NCBI RefSeq assembly: GCF_024168645.1
Contig: NZ_JALJWF010000001.1
Location: 4,343,501-4,407,500, forward strand
Direction of reading: 5' to 3'
Length of the DNA: 64,000 nt
Source: Pseudomonas sp. GGS8
GTDB taxonomy: Bacteria; Pseudomonadota; Gammaproteobacteria; Pseudomonadales; Pseudomonadaceae
A program made the position numbers and the translations under genes. Positions 51,577 to 60,731 of the stretch are shown here, in pieces. Below the pieces are notes generated by a model that did not search any database, was not told the origin of the DNA, and worked only from the letters and a program-made list of their open reading frames with translations. Every line of letters begins with the position of its first letter. Position 1 is the stretch's first letter.

Positions 51577-52440
51577 TCACCGCACCAGTTGCTCCACCAA
51601 CTCAGGTGTCACGTAGTGCGGTCCGTCGAACAGGTAGAGCGAATAACCGTCATAGGCTGCGAGTTGCGGTTTGAGCTCGGCCGCGGTCGCGGAGCGGAAT
51701 CCGCCGCCGAAATTGGGGCGAAAGGCTTCGACGATGATTCGCACACGGTCCTTGCCCAGGCGCTGGCGCATCGCGTCGGCGTAGGTTCGGGCCACTGGTG
51801 CGGTGCGGGCGTAGACGCCGACGCCATCCTGGAAGAACACGCCGATGTCATCCGGCAGCCATTGCTTGAGCCAATCGGCGGTGGCGGCGGGGCCGATGTT
51901 GGCGCCGTCGTAAACACTGATCCATAACGGTCGCGGCAGCTTGGCCAGCAGGGCGGGCAATTCTTTGGCGCGGCTCCAGCTGGGGTCGACTTCGGCCGGG
52001 AAATACCAGCCGGTGACGTGTAGCGGTGTAGGCAATTTGGCGATGCGTTCCGAGACCGCGGCCAGTTGCTCGATGTTGTCCCGTGAGCGTTTCTCGCTGA
52101 AGTAACCGGCCAGCCCGAGAATGACATCCTGCGCCCAGGGCGCCTTGGCGATGCGGGCCCAGTCGGGCAACACCGGCACGGTGGGCAGGCCGGTACCGGG
52201 AACGAATGCCTGATCGTCGACGACGGTCCACTGCACCAGCAGTTCCCGGGCGCCGAGTTTTTCCCAGTGGCCGTTGATGCCGACAGTCTTGTTGTCCGGC
52301 TGCCAGACGATGCCGACAATCCCCGGGTCAATAGCCTTGGTATGTGTCACGTAGAGCATGCCGGAACCTGCGCCGAGGGTTGCGATAAACAATAGGGCGA
52401 CAACGGTCGCGCGACTGACGGTGTAGCCAAAAAATTTCAC
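51577..52440 (-). CDS. YbcH-like periplasmic protein of the Nfr locus
   Basis: 287 residues from a GTG at 52440 (AAAGG upstream); the GTG at 52476 lacks a ribosome-binding site. One N-terminal membrane helix (about 8-30), then a periplasmic domain. IVGIVWQPDNKTVGINGHWEKLGARELLVQWTVVDDQAF, GLAGYFSEKRSRDN, GWYFPAEVDPSW and IGVFFQDGVGVY look like a TIM-barrel glycosidase-like (DUF4434-type) protein. It is the last gene of the polysaccharide locus, the place occupied by ybcH in the E. coli nfrB-nfrA-ybcH operon. A role in trimming or binding the polymer is inference. Confidence 0.65.
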   Translation of the reverse strand: MKFFGYTVSRATVVALLFIATLGAGSGMLYVTHTKAIDPGIVGIVWQPDNKTVGINGHWEKLGARELLVQWTVVDDQAFVPGTGLPTVPVLPDWARIAKAPWAQDVILGLAGYFSEKRSRDNIEQLAAVSERIAKLPTPLHVTGWYFPAEVDPSWSRAKELPALLAKLPRPLWISVYDGANIGPAATADWLKQWLPDDIGVFFQDGVGVYARTAPVARTYADAMRQRLGKDRVRIIVEAFRPNFGGGFRSATAAELKPQLAAYDGYSLYLFDGPHYVTPELVEQLVR

Positions 52441-52531
52441 AGGGCTGCCTTTTTCAGGGGCGGGGGATGTGCCCACGTCGGGGGCAAGTTAAACCCCAAG
52501 CACAAATAATCTCGAACGTTCATACCAGTCC

Positions 52532-55078
52532 TCAATAAGAGTACGTCAGGCGAGCGAACACGCCTTGAGCACGGTCATCGCCCAGCACCTTCACGCGGTA
52601 CTGCAGAGAAAAATCCACGTAGGAGCGTGGGGCGTTGTAGGCATCTTCGCGGAACCAGTACCGGACGTTGTTGCCAATGCCGATGCCTGCGGCCTTGCCG
52701 GATGATGAGCTCGTGCTGCCGTCGGTATCGGTCTCGCTGTTCATCTTTGAGTCATAGTCGAACGCGGCCACGACATGGGGGAAACTCACCCAGCGCGAAC
52801 CTGCGCCGCCGATGGCGTAACTGCGGCCGACCTGCCATTCGCTGTTGAAATAGTCACGCGAATCATTGAGGTAGTGACCGGCTTCGGCAAACAACTGCGA
52901 GGTCCACCAACTGGAGGTATCGACCCGCAAATCGGTCCCGATACTTGAGCTATAGCCCAGGCGCAGCAGCCAGTCACCGTTGACGTCTGACGACCCCAAG
53001 GGGAATGTGCGCTCAACGGCAGCCATCACATTCAACGCGGTGAACGGTTTGACCCGCACACCAACGGCGCCTTGCAGGGCATCGATACCGGTAGCCGAAT
53101 CGCTGTTCTTGCTCCATAGCGTGTCGGTGACGCGGCCGTAGAGTTCGACAAAACGTGCATTGCGATAGCCCAACGGGCGCCAGGACAGTTCGGTGCTGTT
53201 TTGCAGGCTGTCGTTGCTGTTACTGCCGCTGCTCGGCGCGGAACTCAGACCGCTGCTGGAACTGTTGCCGCGATAACTGGTGGTGCTGATCAAGCCCCAG
53301 GTACGCGACACATCGGCCACCGCGCGACGGGTGTCGAAGAGCTGCTGCGGGGACATGTCGAGTTCACCGGCATTTTTTGCGTCGATAACTCGCTTGAAAT
53401 AGGTGACGGCTTGCTCGTCGTCATTGACCCGCATGGCGTTGTAGGCGGCATCCTGCGTTGCCGTCGGTGAGAGCCGGCTGCCAGCATCGGCTTTGCGAAA
53501 CGATTCACGGGCGAGGTCATCGTCGCCGGCCTGGACCGACAAGTAGGCGATCTGCAGGTCGCTCATCGCTTCCAGTTCGCCGGTGTCCCGCGCCTGTTGC
53601 AGCCGTTCGCGCGCAGTTCTTCTCTGGCCGATGGCAGCATACAGACTGGCCTCTTCGTAAGCCGGCAAGCTGCCCAGGGCCAAGGCCTGGGTAAAATCCT
53701 GGCGTGCCCCGGCATCGTCCCCCGATTGTTGACGCAAGAAGCCGCGCTGGCTCAGCAGCCGGGCGTCATCGCCATTGGCCTTGAGACCATCGCTGGCCGC
53801 CGCGATGGCTTCGGGCACCTGCTTCTGGTCGGTCAGGGCGCTGACCAACAGGCGTCGATACGCCGGGTTCTGCGGCGCGCGGCCGACGGCTTGGTTAGCC
53901 TGGACAACCGCCGTTTCGACGTCCTTGCGGGCCAGGGCTGCGTAGGCCTGGGCGGCCATGTCGGTTCCGCCGTCGCGCTGGTTGCCCGGCCAGATATCAC
54001 ACACCAGGCCGAAGGCCGTTTCCTGACAGTTCAGGGCCGGAGCAGGGACGTGAGCTGCAGTGTTCAGATCCCCCTTGTTTTTCTGCCGCAACGCCACTCG
54101 TGCGGCGCTGCGTCGGCGGGCTATTTCGCCACCTTCGTCGTCGACCAGTGGCTGCAAATCATCGAGCGCCTGCTGAGGCTCGCCATGGGCCAGCGCGGCG
54201 TCGGCGGCGAAGAAACGAATGTCGCGGACTTGCGCTTGCGGCAGGCCATTGATGGCCAGGGCCTGCTTCAGGTCAGCTTGAGCGGCTTGAGTTTTACCCT
54301 GCCGATCAAGGGCGTAGCTGCGCAGAATCCATGGTGCGATTTCCCCGTCATCCTGTGCCAATGCAGCCGACGCGGCTTGCTCGGCCCCAGGGTAATCGTT
54401 GGCGGCGAGCAGGGCGCTGATCAGCAGTTGCTGGTTGGCGCCGATTTCCGGGGCCCAGGCGACGGCTTTTCTGGCCTGGTCCAAGGCCAAGGGGACATGG
54501 CCTTGCTGCAGGGCGCGATAGCCCTGAACCGCCAGCGGCACCGCCAGTTGACGACGAATCGCTGCGCGACGCGTCAGCAATGCGTCGTCGTCCGGGAACA
54601 TCACAAGCGCCTGGGTGGTGGCTTGATCCGCTTCTTGCAGCTGCGGTTGGCGCTGCAAGGACTCGATCAGCAGCAGTCGATAGTCCATGCGTTTGGGCGC
54701 CTGAGCGATGGCTTTGCGTGCGGCCTGGGCAGCAGCGCCGAAGTCATCGCGGTCATAGGCCTTGAAGGCCTGGGCAGCGGCACCGAAGCCCGGAGCCTGA
54801 CGTGATTGCGGGTAGCGCCTGGGATGATCGCGCAGGTCCTTGTCGCGCTGAGCCAGCACAATCAGTGTGTTCAAACGCTGGATATCGGCGCGCTGACGTA
54901 GCGCTTCGCGAGCCTTGGCGATGGCCAGGTCATAGTCTTTGCGCGCGTAAGCGCTGTACGCCTCGTTGGCGGTGACATAGGCCGGACCGGTCAATGGCAA
55001 TGGCAGCGTCTGGGCATGAGCAAACGCAGGTATCAGGCTCAGCCCCGTGGCCATGAGGGTCAGTAAGGGGCGATTCAT
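52532..55078 (-). CDS. NfrA-like TPR outer-membrane protein
   Basis: 848 residues. A signal peptide (MNRPLLTLMATGLSLIPAFAHA) precedes tetratricopeptide-type repeats across about 30-560 (AYSAYARKDYDLAIAKAREALRQ, AFKAYDRDDFGAAAQAARKAIAQAPK, GYRALQQGHVPLALDQARKAVAWAPE and others). The C-terminal third (about 600-848) is beta-barrel-like, ending in FSLQYRVKVLGDDRAQGVFARLTYSY. This TPR-plus-barrel plan is that of BcsC/PgaA-type glycan exporters and of NfrA, the phage N4 receptor. It starts four bases inside the end of the NfrB-like gene, so the two are co-translated. Confidence 0.82.
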   Translation of the reverse strand: MNRPLLTLMATGLSLIPAFAHAQTLPLPLTGPAYVTANEAYSAYARKDYDLAIAKAREALRQRADIQRLNTLIVLAQRDKDLRDHPRRYPQSRQAPGFGAAAQAFKAYDRDDFGAAAQAARKAIAQAPKRMDYRLLLIESLQRQPQLQEADQATTQALVMFPDDDALLTRRAAIRRQLAVPLAVQGYRALQQGHVPLALDQARKAVAWAPEIGANQQLLISALLAANDYPGAEQAASAALAQDDGEIAPWILRSYALDRQGKTQAAQADLKQALAINGLPQAQVRDIRFFAADAALAHGEPQQALDDLQPLVDDEGGEIARRRSAARVALRQKNKGDLNTAAHVPAPALNCQETAFGLVCDIWPGNQRDGGTDMAAQAYAALARKDVETAVVQANQAVGRAPQNPAYRRLLVSALTDQKQVPEAIAAASDGLKANGDDARLLSQRGFLRQQSGDDAGARQDFTQALALGSLPAYEEASLYAAIGQRRTARERLQQARDTGELEAMSDLQIAYLSVQAGDDDLARESFRKADAGSRLSPTATQDAAYNAMRVNDDEQAVTYFKRVIDAKNAGELDMSPQQLFDTRRAVADVSRTWGLISTTSYRGNSSSSGLSSAPSSGSNSNDSLQNSTELSWRPLGYRNARFVELYGRVTDTLWSKNSDSATGIDALQGAVGVRVKPFTALNVMAAVERTFPLGSSDVNGDWLLRLGYSSSIGTDLRVDTSSWWTSQLFAEAGHYLNDSRDYFNSEWQVGRSYAIGGAGSRWVSFPHVVAAFDYDSKMNSETDTDGSTSSSSGKAAGIGIGNNVRYWFREDAYNAPRSYVDFSLQYRVKVLGDDRAQGVFARLTYSY

Positions 55079-57189
55079 GCAGGAAGCTCCGCAGGGTAGT
55101 GGCTGTGCTGACGTGCCACGGCTTTTTCGATGGTGGCGCGAGGCAGCACGCCGCTGTCGACCAGATAGTCGCCGATGCGGCCGTGATGCTGCGGGCGGTA
55201 CTGCAACATCGCGCGGCTGAACACATCGCGATCCAGCAGGCCCATTTCGATCAACAGGTCGCCCAGCAATGGCGCTCGGGCATCCGGCACGGATTGGCCT
55301 TCGCGCACGTTCAGTCGACGCAACTGCGCGACGATTTCGCTCTCCCGGGCAATCAGCTGCACTGGTTCGCTGCCCAGTTCGTCGCTGACCTGTTGCAGGC
55401 CTTCGGCCGGCAGTGGGCTGGCCACGGCGACTTGCGCGCAGCCGTCGGCATTCAAGCCAAGCGGTACCACGCGCCAGCGCAGGGCGAATTCATCGTCCAG
55501 CGTCTGGTTCGAATCCCGCGCCTTGGCGGCCACATCGAACACCCGCGGCAAGTCGTTCTGGAAGGCGATGGCTTCCGCGAGCGTTTCGTCGTCCAGCCAG
55601 CCGTTGCTGAGCAGAATCCGCCCCAATGGCATGTGCCGGGTTTTCTGTTCGACGAGAGCATTTTGCAGGTCGGTTTCGTTGATCGCCTGCCAGGACAGCA
55701 ACACGCTGCCCAGCTTGCGCGGTGCGGCAGCGACCAGGTCGGTGGACGGGAAGTCGTGCATGGTCTTGTCCCACACCAGTTTGCGGTTCAGCGCCTTGCC
55801 GACCAGGAACATGCGCCAGGCCCGTGACGCGGCCATGAAGTTGACGAAGTTGCCCACGACCATGCGCGGGATCGACAGCAAACCATGCTGCCAGCCGTAC
55901 AGCACGGTGGTGAAATAGCAGCGATGCGCGATGCGCCAGGCCAGCGCGATACCGTTGGCCAGCAGCAGGTATTGGATAAAGCCGTTGGTTTCAAACGGCG
56001 TCGGGAAACTCACGTCCCACAGACCGCTCTGGCGCAAAACAATCAGGCCCAGCAACTGCACCAGAATCACGTAGGCGATGATGCTGACGAACGCCGTCAC
56101 TACGCCTTTGCGGTCGCGAAACAGCAGATAACGGTTGGCCAGCGAGCCGCTCCAGCCCATTTGCTCCCAGCCTTGCAGCCCGATGCCCAATGTCCAGCGG
56201 GCTTTCTGGCGGAACGCGGTGCGGAAGGTATCGGGAAAGAATTCGCGCACACACAACGGCATCTTCAGGGTCGATTCGTAAGGCTTGCGAAACCAGGATT
56301 TGCGCAACACGCGAAACTGCACCGGGAAGCGCACGAAGATCGCATTCATGCCGACCTTGGCCAGGCGTGCGCCGACGTCGTAGTCCTCGGTGAGGCTGTC
56401 GGTGTTGAACGGCTGGTTCTGGGTTTCCCCGGCCAATACTCGCAAGGCACGATGCGAAAAACAGGTGCCGACCCCGGCAGACGGCACGGTGTCGGTCATG
56501 CTTTCTCGCACCACCAGGTCCTTGCCGTGCCATTCGGCGAATTCGTCCATGTAGGTGCCGGCCACCCATTCGTACCAGTTGCGTTCCAGCGAAACCACGG
56601 GCAACTGGATCATGTCCTTGCGTGGCAACAAGTAGTTGAACAGGCGCAGTTCCAGCGGGTGCAGCACGTCTTCGCTGTCGTGCAGCACGACGCCGGCGAA
56701 GGTTATGCCGTGGGTTTTCTCGTGCAGGAAAATCGCCTGGATCACCCAGTTCAGGCAGTCGGCCTTGCAGGTCGGCCCGGCATGCGGGACTTCCACGCGA
56801 TGCAGCTGCTTGTAGCGCCGACGCATGCGCTCCACTTCATCGATGGTGCGTTGGTCGTTGATGTAGGTGCCGACGAAGACCACATAGTTCTGGTAGTCCA
56901 GGGTCGACACCATGTTCTCGATCATCGGCGCGATGACGTCGTATTCCAGCCAGGCCGGAACCATGATTGCCAACGGTTGTTCATCCCGGGCCATCAGTTG
57001 CTCGGCGGTCAGCGGCCGGTACTTGCGGCCCACGGTGAATGTGCGAAACAGGCGACGAGACCAGTACCACAGGTCAATGAACAGATCGTCCAGGCTGGAA
57101 ATCAGAATCAGCACCGCGACCACGATGGTCGAGATTTCCAGGAAGCTGTAGTAGTGGGCCAGCCAATAGGGCCAATAAAGCGACGTCAT
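55075..57189 (-). CDS. NfrB-like c-di-GMP-responsive glycosyltransferase
   Basis: 704 residues. One N-terminal membrane segment, then a GT2 catalytic domain (about 70-330) with AIMVPAWLEYDVIAPMIENMV, GPTCKADCLNWV, VLHDSEDVLHPLEL (metal-binding DSED), TEDYDVGARL and FRQKARWTLGIGLQGW (QxxRW). Further helices lie at about 340-470. The C-terminal 220 residues carry MshEN-type repeats: PLGRILLSNGWLDDETLAEAIAFQNDLP (about 525-552) and LGDLLIEMGLLDRDVFSRAMLQYRPQHHGRIGDYLVDSGVLPRATIEKAVARQ. E. coli NfrB binds c-di-GMP through such a domain and polymerises N-acetylmannosamine; the same regulation is predicted here. Confidence 0.88.
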   Translation of the reverse strand: MTSLYWPYWLAHYYSFLEISTIVVAVLILISSLDDLFIDLWYWSRRLFRTFTVGRKYRPLTAEQLMARDEQPLAIMVPAWLEYDVIAPMIENMVSTLDYQNYVVFVGTYINDQRTIDEVERMRRRYKQLHRVEVPHAGPTCKADCLNWVIQAIFLHEKTHGITFAGVVLHDSEDVLHPLELRLFNYLLPRKDMIQLPVVSLERNWYEWVAGTYMDEFAEWHGKDLVVRESMTDTVPSAGVGTCFSHRALRVLAGETQNQPFNTDSLTEDYDVGARLAKVGMNAIFVRFPVQFRVLRKSWFRKPYESTLKMPLCVREFFPDTFRTAFRQKARWTLGIGLQGWEQMGWSGSLANRYLLFRDRKGVVTAFVSIIAYVILVQLLGLIVLRQSGLWDVSFPTPFETNGFIQYLLLANGIALAWRIAHRCYFTTVLYGWQHGLLSIPRMVVGNFVNFMAASRAWRMFLVGKALNRKLVWDKTMHDFPSTDLVAAAPRKLGSVLLSWQAINETDLQNALVEQKTRHMPLGRILLSNGWLDDETLAEAIAFQNDLPRVFDVAAKARDSNQTLDDEFALRWRVVPLGLNADGCAQVAVASPLPAEGLQQVSDELGSEPVQLIARESEIVAQLRRLNVREGQSVPDARAPLLGDLLIEMGLLDRDVFSRAMLQYRPQHHGRIGDYLVDSGVLPRATIEKAVARQHSHYPAELPA

Positions 57190-57201
57190 CGAGGGTTACC
57201 G

Positions 57202-59415
57202 TTACTGGCGATTGCGACGGGCGTTACGGCCGGCCAGCAACAGGATGAGGACCAACAGGATGCCACCGGGAATCAGCCACAACAGCGACGGTGTGCGCCA
57301 GGCGTCCAGCCCCTTGGGTTCTTCGTGATCGATCAATTGGCTGCCACTGGGATCCTGAGTGTCGAAGGTAGTCAGAGCGCCGTTGTCACTGAGGATGGCG
57401 ACGTCGCCGCGACTCAGCAGAATCTGCCTGGCGAAGCGGGGCGCGTCTGTACCCAGGGTGCGATAGACCAGGCCGTGCTGGCCGCCGCTCTCCACGGCTT
57501 GCAACAAGGCCAGGTGGTTGAGGGGATGCACGTCGAGCAACACCTGATCCTTGTGATTGATGCGCAGGCGGCCCTGCTCGTCGGCCTGCACCGATTCTTT
57601 GCCGTCCTTGATCGGCAACTCGAAGGCCAGGAAGGCTTTGTCTGGCGTGACTGAGGCTTTCGGGTCGGCGCTGACATTCAATTGCGCACGCAGCGGCGAC
57701 ACACCGGCGGCGTCAGCCACCGAAATCACCTGCGGCAAGCTGCTTGCCGGGTGTTCGAGGTAGGCCTGCGGCACGAGGATCTGCGCGTTCACGGCAAAGC
57801 GTGCAGCCGTGCCGGAGAAGTCATCATCCAGCGCAGTCTTTTCCAACACGATATGGCTGGTCGGCAGCACCGAAACCGGGAAGGCTTGTGGCGTTTCGAG
57901 GCAGCGATCACTGACCGGCTGGCGCTGGAACGACACGCGCAGCACGTTGGTCGAGCCCATGGCGTAACGTGGGATCCGCGCTTCAATGCGTTGCTGTTCT
58001 CCGTTGGCCACGAGCTGTTGTGCGCCAATCAGATAATCGTTGAGAAACAGCGAGGCCACCGGCGCGGTGTCTGAGGCACCGGGTGCGGCCGAGACATCGA
58101 TCACCGCCTTCACCGGCAGACGACCGTCGTAGGCCACGCTGCCCAGAGGGAACGAGGTGCTCCAGTCGGATTTGGCCAGCACGTCGATTGCGCCGGGTTT
58201 GCCGCCCAGGCGCGACAAGGCCACACGGCCGTCGGCGCTCAATGGCAACTGTGCTTCGCTGACGGTCAATTGGCGGCTGCGTGCCAGTGTGTTCCAGGCC
58301 GAGCTGAACAAGGCCAAGGCCTTGCCTGTCGCTTGCGGCGCGATCGTCAGCACCGGGCGGGTACCCAGCAATGCCAGTCGCACATTGTCTGTGCCGGTGG
58401 CGGCCAGGCCTGCATTGATATGCCGTACACGCCATTGCGCGAAGGCGCTGGCTGCGGTGGCGTCGAGACCTTGAATCTGACTTTGCAGCGCGTCCAGAGA
58501 CTCATTGACGGCCTTGAGCAGTTGCGGGTCGTTGATGGCCAGATCCGCCTGGACGTTCGGGGTCTGGCCCAATATCAGCAGCGCGCCGATTTGCGCCGGG
58601 TTCTCCAGAACGTGCGGGCCTTTGCCGTTGAGGCTGGCGAACGCTGGAATAGTTTGCAGTTCGGCCGGGATGCGCAGACCGGTCAGGTCAACGCTGTCCT
58701 GTACGGCAGGGAAGGGCAGGATGCGGCTGTGCTTGCCGATCCGTTCCAGTGCCACGCCCAGACGCCAGGTGGCGTCGTAGGTTTCGGCGGATAAGGTGCC
58801 CGGCGCGACCATGATCCCCGGTTTGCCGGGCAATGCCGTCCAGGCCGCACCAACGTCCTGTAGCTGGCTGGCGTCGTAGCTGTAGTTGAGGCGGGTGCCC
58901 GGTTCGATACGCAGTACGTTGCCGATGGCGCGTTCGTCTTCACACAACACGCGGGACACGATCGACGACCAGGCAATACCCAGGCGCACCGAACCGCTGT
59001 CACGCGCGGTCTTGTCCACGCCCAGCGTGGCGCTGGCGTCACCTTGAGCTTCGCTGAGCCCTTCGGCGCGCACCGGATAGCCGTCCAGCGACAGCAGCAA
59101 CGTGTTGCGGCCGCCTTCGCCGTTGAGGTAGCTGGCGTCGAAATTCAGCGTGGCATCGGTCAGTGGTACACCCGCCGGCACGGGTAAATACAATTCGCGC
59201 CGGGCATCGGTGGAACCCAGGATGATGGGTGTGTCGATCCCCAGATCGCTCAAGCGGATCTCACGCTCCTGCCGAGTGTCGGCGTTGAGTCGGTTGATCG
59301 CCTGGGTGAGCGGGCTGTCCGCGGCCAAGGCGAAGGCCGGCATGAGCGCGAGCAGGCTCACGCCCCAGGCAAGGGCGCTGAGCGCACCCGTATGGATGGC
59401 AACGGAAGACTTCAT
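57202..59415 (-). CDS. BcsB-like periplasmic polysaccharide-synthesis protein
   Basis: 737 residues: signal peptide (ALMPAFALA, about 32), a long beta-rich periplasmic region, and a C-terminal membrane helix (LLWLIPGGILLVLILLLAGRNARRNRQ). Blocks such as LPVPAGVPLTDATLNFDASYLNGEGGRNTLLLSLDGYPV and FLNDYLIGAQQLVANGEQQRIEARIPRYAMGSTNVLRVSF are the carbohydrate-binding/flavodoxin-like alternation of BcsB, the periplasmic subunit of cellulose synthase. It should guide the nascent glycan from the NfrB-like transferase to the NfrA-like channel. I know no BcsB-like subunit in the E. coli nfr operon, so this is an added component. Confidence 0.82.
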   Translation of the reverse strand: MKSSVAIHTGALSALAWGVSLLALMPAFALAADSPLTQAINRLNADTRQEREIRLSDLGIDTPIILGSTDARRELYLPVPAGVPLTDATLNFDASYLNGEGGRNTLLLSLDGYPVRAEGLSEAQGDASATLGVDKTARDSGSVRLGIAWSSIVSRVLCEDERAIGNVLRIEPGTRLNYSYDASQLQDVGAAWTALPGKPGIMVAPGTLSAETYDATWRLGVALERIGKHSRILPFPAVQDSVDLTGLRIPAELQTIPAFASLNGKGPHVLENPAQIGALLILGQTPNVQADLAINDPQLLKAVNESLDALQSQIQGLDATAASAFAQWRVRHINAGLAATGTDNVRLALLGTRPVLTIAPQATGKALALFSSAWNTLARSRQLTVSEAQLPLSADGRVALSRLGGKPGAIDVLAKSDWSTSFPLGSVAYDGRLPVKAVIDVSAAPGASDTAPVASLFLNDYLIGAQQLVANGEQQRIEARIPRYAMGSTNVLRVSFQRQPVSDRCLETPQAFPVSVLPTSHIVLEKTALDDDFSGTAARFAVNAQILVPQAYLEHPASSLPQVISVADAAGVSPLRAQLNVSADPKASVTPDKAFLAFELPIKDGKESVQADEQGRLRINHKDQVLLDVHPLNHLALLQAVESGGQHGLVYRTLGTDAPRFARQILLSRGDVAILSDNGALTTFDTQDPSGSQLIDHEEPKGLDAWRTPSLLWLIPGGILLVLILLLAGRNARRNRQ

Positions 59416-59456
59416 TCAGGTAGATCTCGAGCTGATAAGGGGAGGAGCGGTTCGGT

Positions 59457-60731
59457 TTAGTGAGAGGTGAAAGCCGGGTAATTTTCCTCGGGCACAGGTA
59501 CCGCTGTCGGGTAATGCAGGAACTTGGGCAATGACTGCCGAGCGACGACGAACTCATCGACCGGACGCCCCATCAGCGCGTCGACGATGCGCGCACTGGC
59601 GCTGCCATCGCCGTATGGGTTGGCCGCCTGGGAGCATCGACGCCACAGCAACTCGTCATCGAACAACGCGTTGACACTCGCGATGATCGAGTCCGGCGAG
59701 GTCCCGACCAGGCGCACAGTGCCCGCCGCGACCGCTTCGGGGCGCTCGGTAACGTCACGCATGACCAGCACGGGTTTACCCAGTGAGGGGGCTTCTTCCT
59801 GCACGCCACCGGAGTCGGTGAGGATCACGTGTGCCCGTTGCATCAGGTGCACGAAAGCCAGGTAGTCCAGTGGCTTGATCAGGTGCACATTGGGCAGGTC
59901 GCCCAACTGCTCGGTGACCGGACCCATGACATTGGGGTTCAAGTGCACCGGATAGACGATCTGGATGTCGGCACGCCGGGCCAAATGGCTCAGGGCCTTG
60001 CAGATGTCGAGGAAGCCTTCGCCGAAGTTTTCCCGACGATGCCCGGTGACCAGCAATACCTTGCGGCCAGGTTGCAGGAACGAGAATTGCTCATCCAGGC
60101 CTGCGCGCAGGTCAGCGTCCTGTTCGATGCGCTGAGCGGTCATCTGCAAAGCGTCGATCACCGTATTGCCGGTCACGAAAGAGCGTCCCTGCAAACGCTC
60201 GTCGAGCAGGTTTTTTTGCGACTCGTGGGTCGGCGCAAACAGCATGTCCGCACCCAGGTCGATGCAGCGACGATTCATTTCTTCCGGCCACGGGCTGTAG
60301 ATATCACCGGTGCGCAGGCCGGCTTCCACATGGCCGACCGGGATGCGCCGATGGAACGCAGCCAACGCGGCCACCATGGCCGAGGTGGTGTCGCCATGTA
60401 CCAGCACCCGGTCCGGGTGGGCCATTTCCAGCACGGGATCAATCGCTTCGTATAGCGCCGCGGTCAGCGAATTAAGCGTCTGGTGCGGCGTCATCACATC
60501 GAGGGTGAAATCGGCCTTGAGGTCGAACAGATCCAGCACCTGTTTAAGCATGCTTTGATGTTGGCCGGTGATGCATATTTGCGAATGAATGCCAGGTTCC
60601 GCAGCGAGGGCTTTGACTAAAGGCGCCATCTTGATGGCTTCAGGACGGGTACCGAAGATCGAAAGGACTTTAAGCCTTGAATGATGGCGGACGATGATGC
60701 CTCCCTCGCGCAGTTTTAGTGCGCAACACAA
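59457..60731 (-). CDS. wecB: UDP-N-acetylglucosamine 2-epimerase (non-hydrolysing)
   Basis: About 403 conserved residues: KVLSIFGTRPEAIKMAPLVKAL, VHGDTTSAMVAALAAFHRRIPVGHVEAGLRTGD, VTGHRRENFGEGF and LTDSGGVQEEAPSLGKPVLVMRDVTERPEA are WecB hallmarks. It makes UDP-ManNAc from UDP-GlcNAc. The conserved N-terminus begins at residue 22; the only start codon in frame is TTG at 60731 (AGGG six bases before), so a short leader or a non-standard start is implied. First gene of the polysaccharide operon. A separate wecB for O-antigen may exist elsewhere. Confidence 0.9.
   Translation of the reverse strand: MCCALKLREGGIIVRHHSRLKVLSIFGTRPEAIKMAPLVKALAAEPGIHSQICITGQHQSMLKQVLDLFDLKADFTLDVMTPHQTLNSLTAALYEAIDPVLEMAHPDRVLVHGDTTSAMVAALAAFHRRIPVGHVEAGLRTGDIYSPWPEEMNRRCIDLGADMLFAPTHESQKNLLDERLQGRSFVTGNTVIDALQMTAQRIEQDADLRAGLDEQFSFLQPGRKVLLVTGHRRENFGEGFLDICKALSHLARRADIQIVYPVHLNPNVMGPVTEQLGDLPNVHLIKPLDYLAFVHLMQRAHVILTDSGGVQEEAPSLGKPVLVMRDVTERPEAVAAGTVRLVGTSPDSIIASVNALFDDELLWRRCSQAANPYGDGSASARIVDALMGRPVDEFVVARQSLPKFLHYPTAVPVPEENYPAFTSH

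Noticed and set aside
55885..57654. Plus-strand open frame of 589 codons
   Set aside because: Lies across two strong minus-strand genes and has shadow-type composition.
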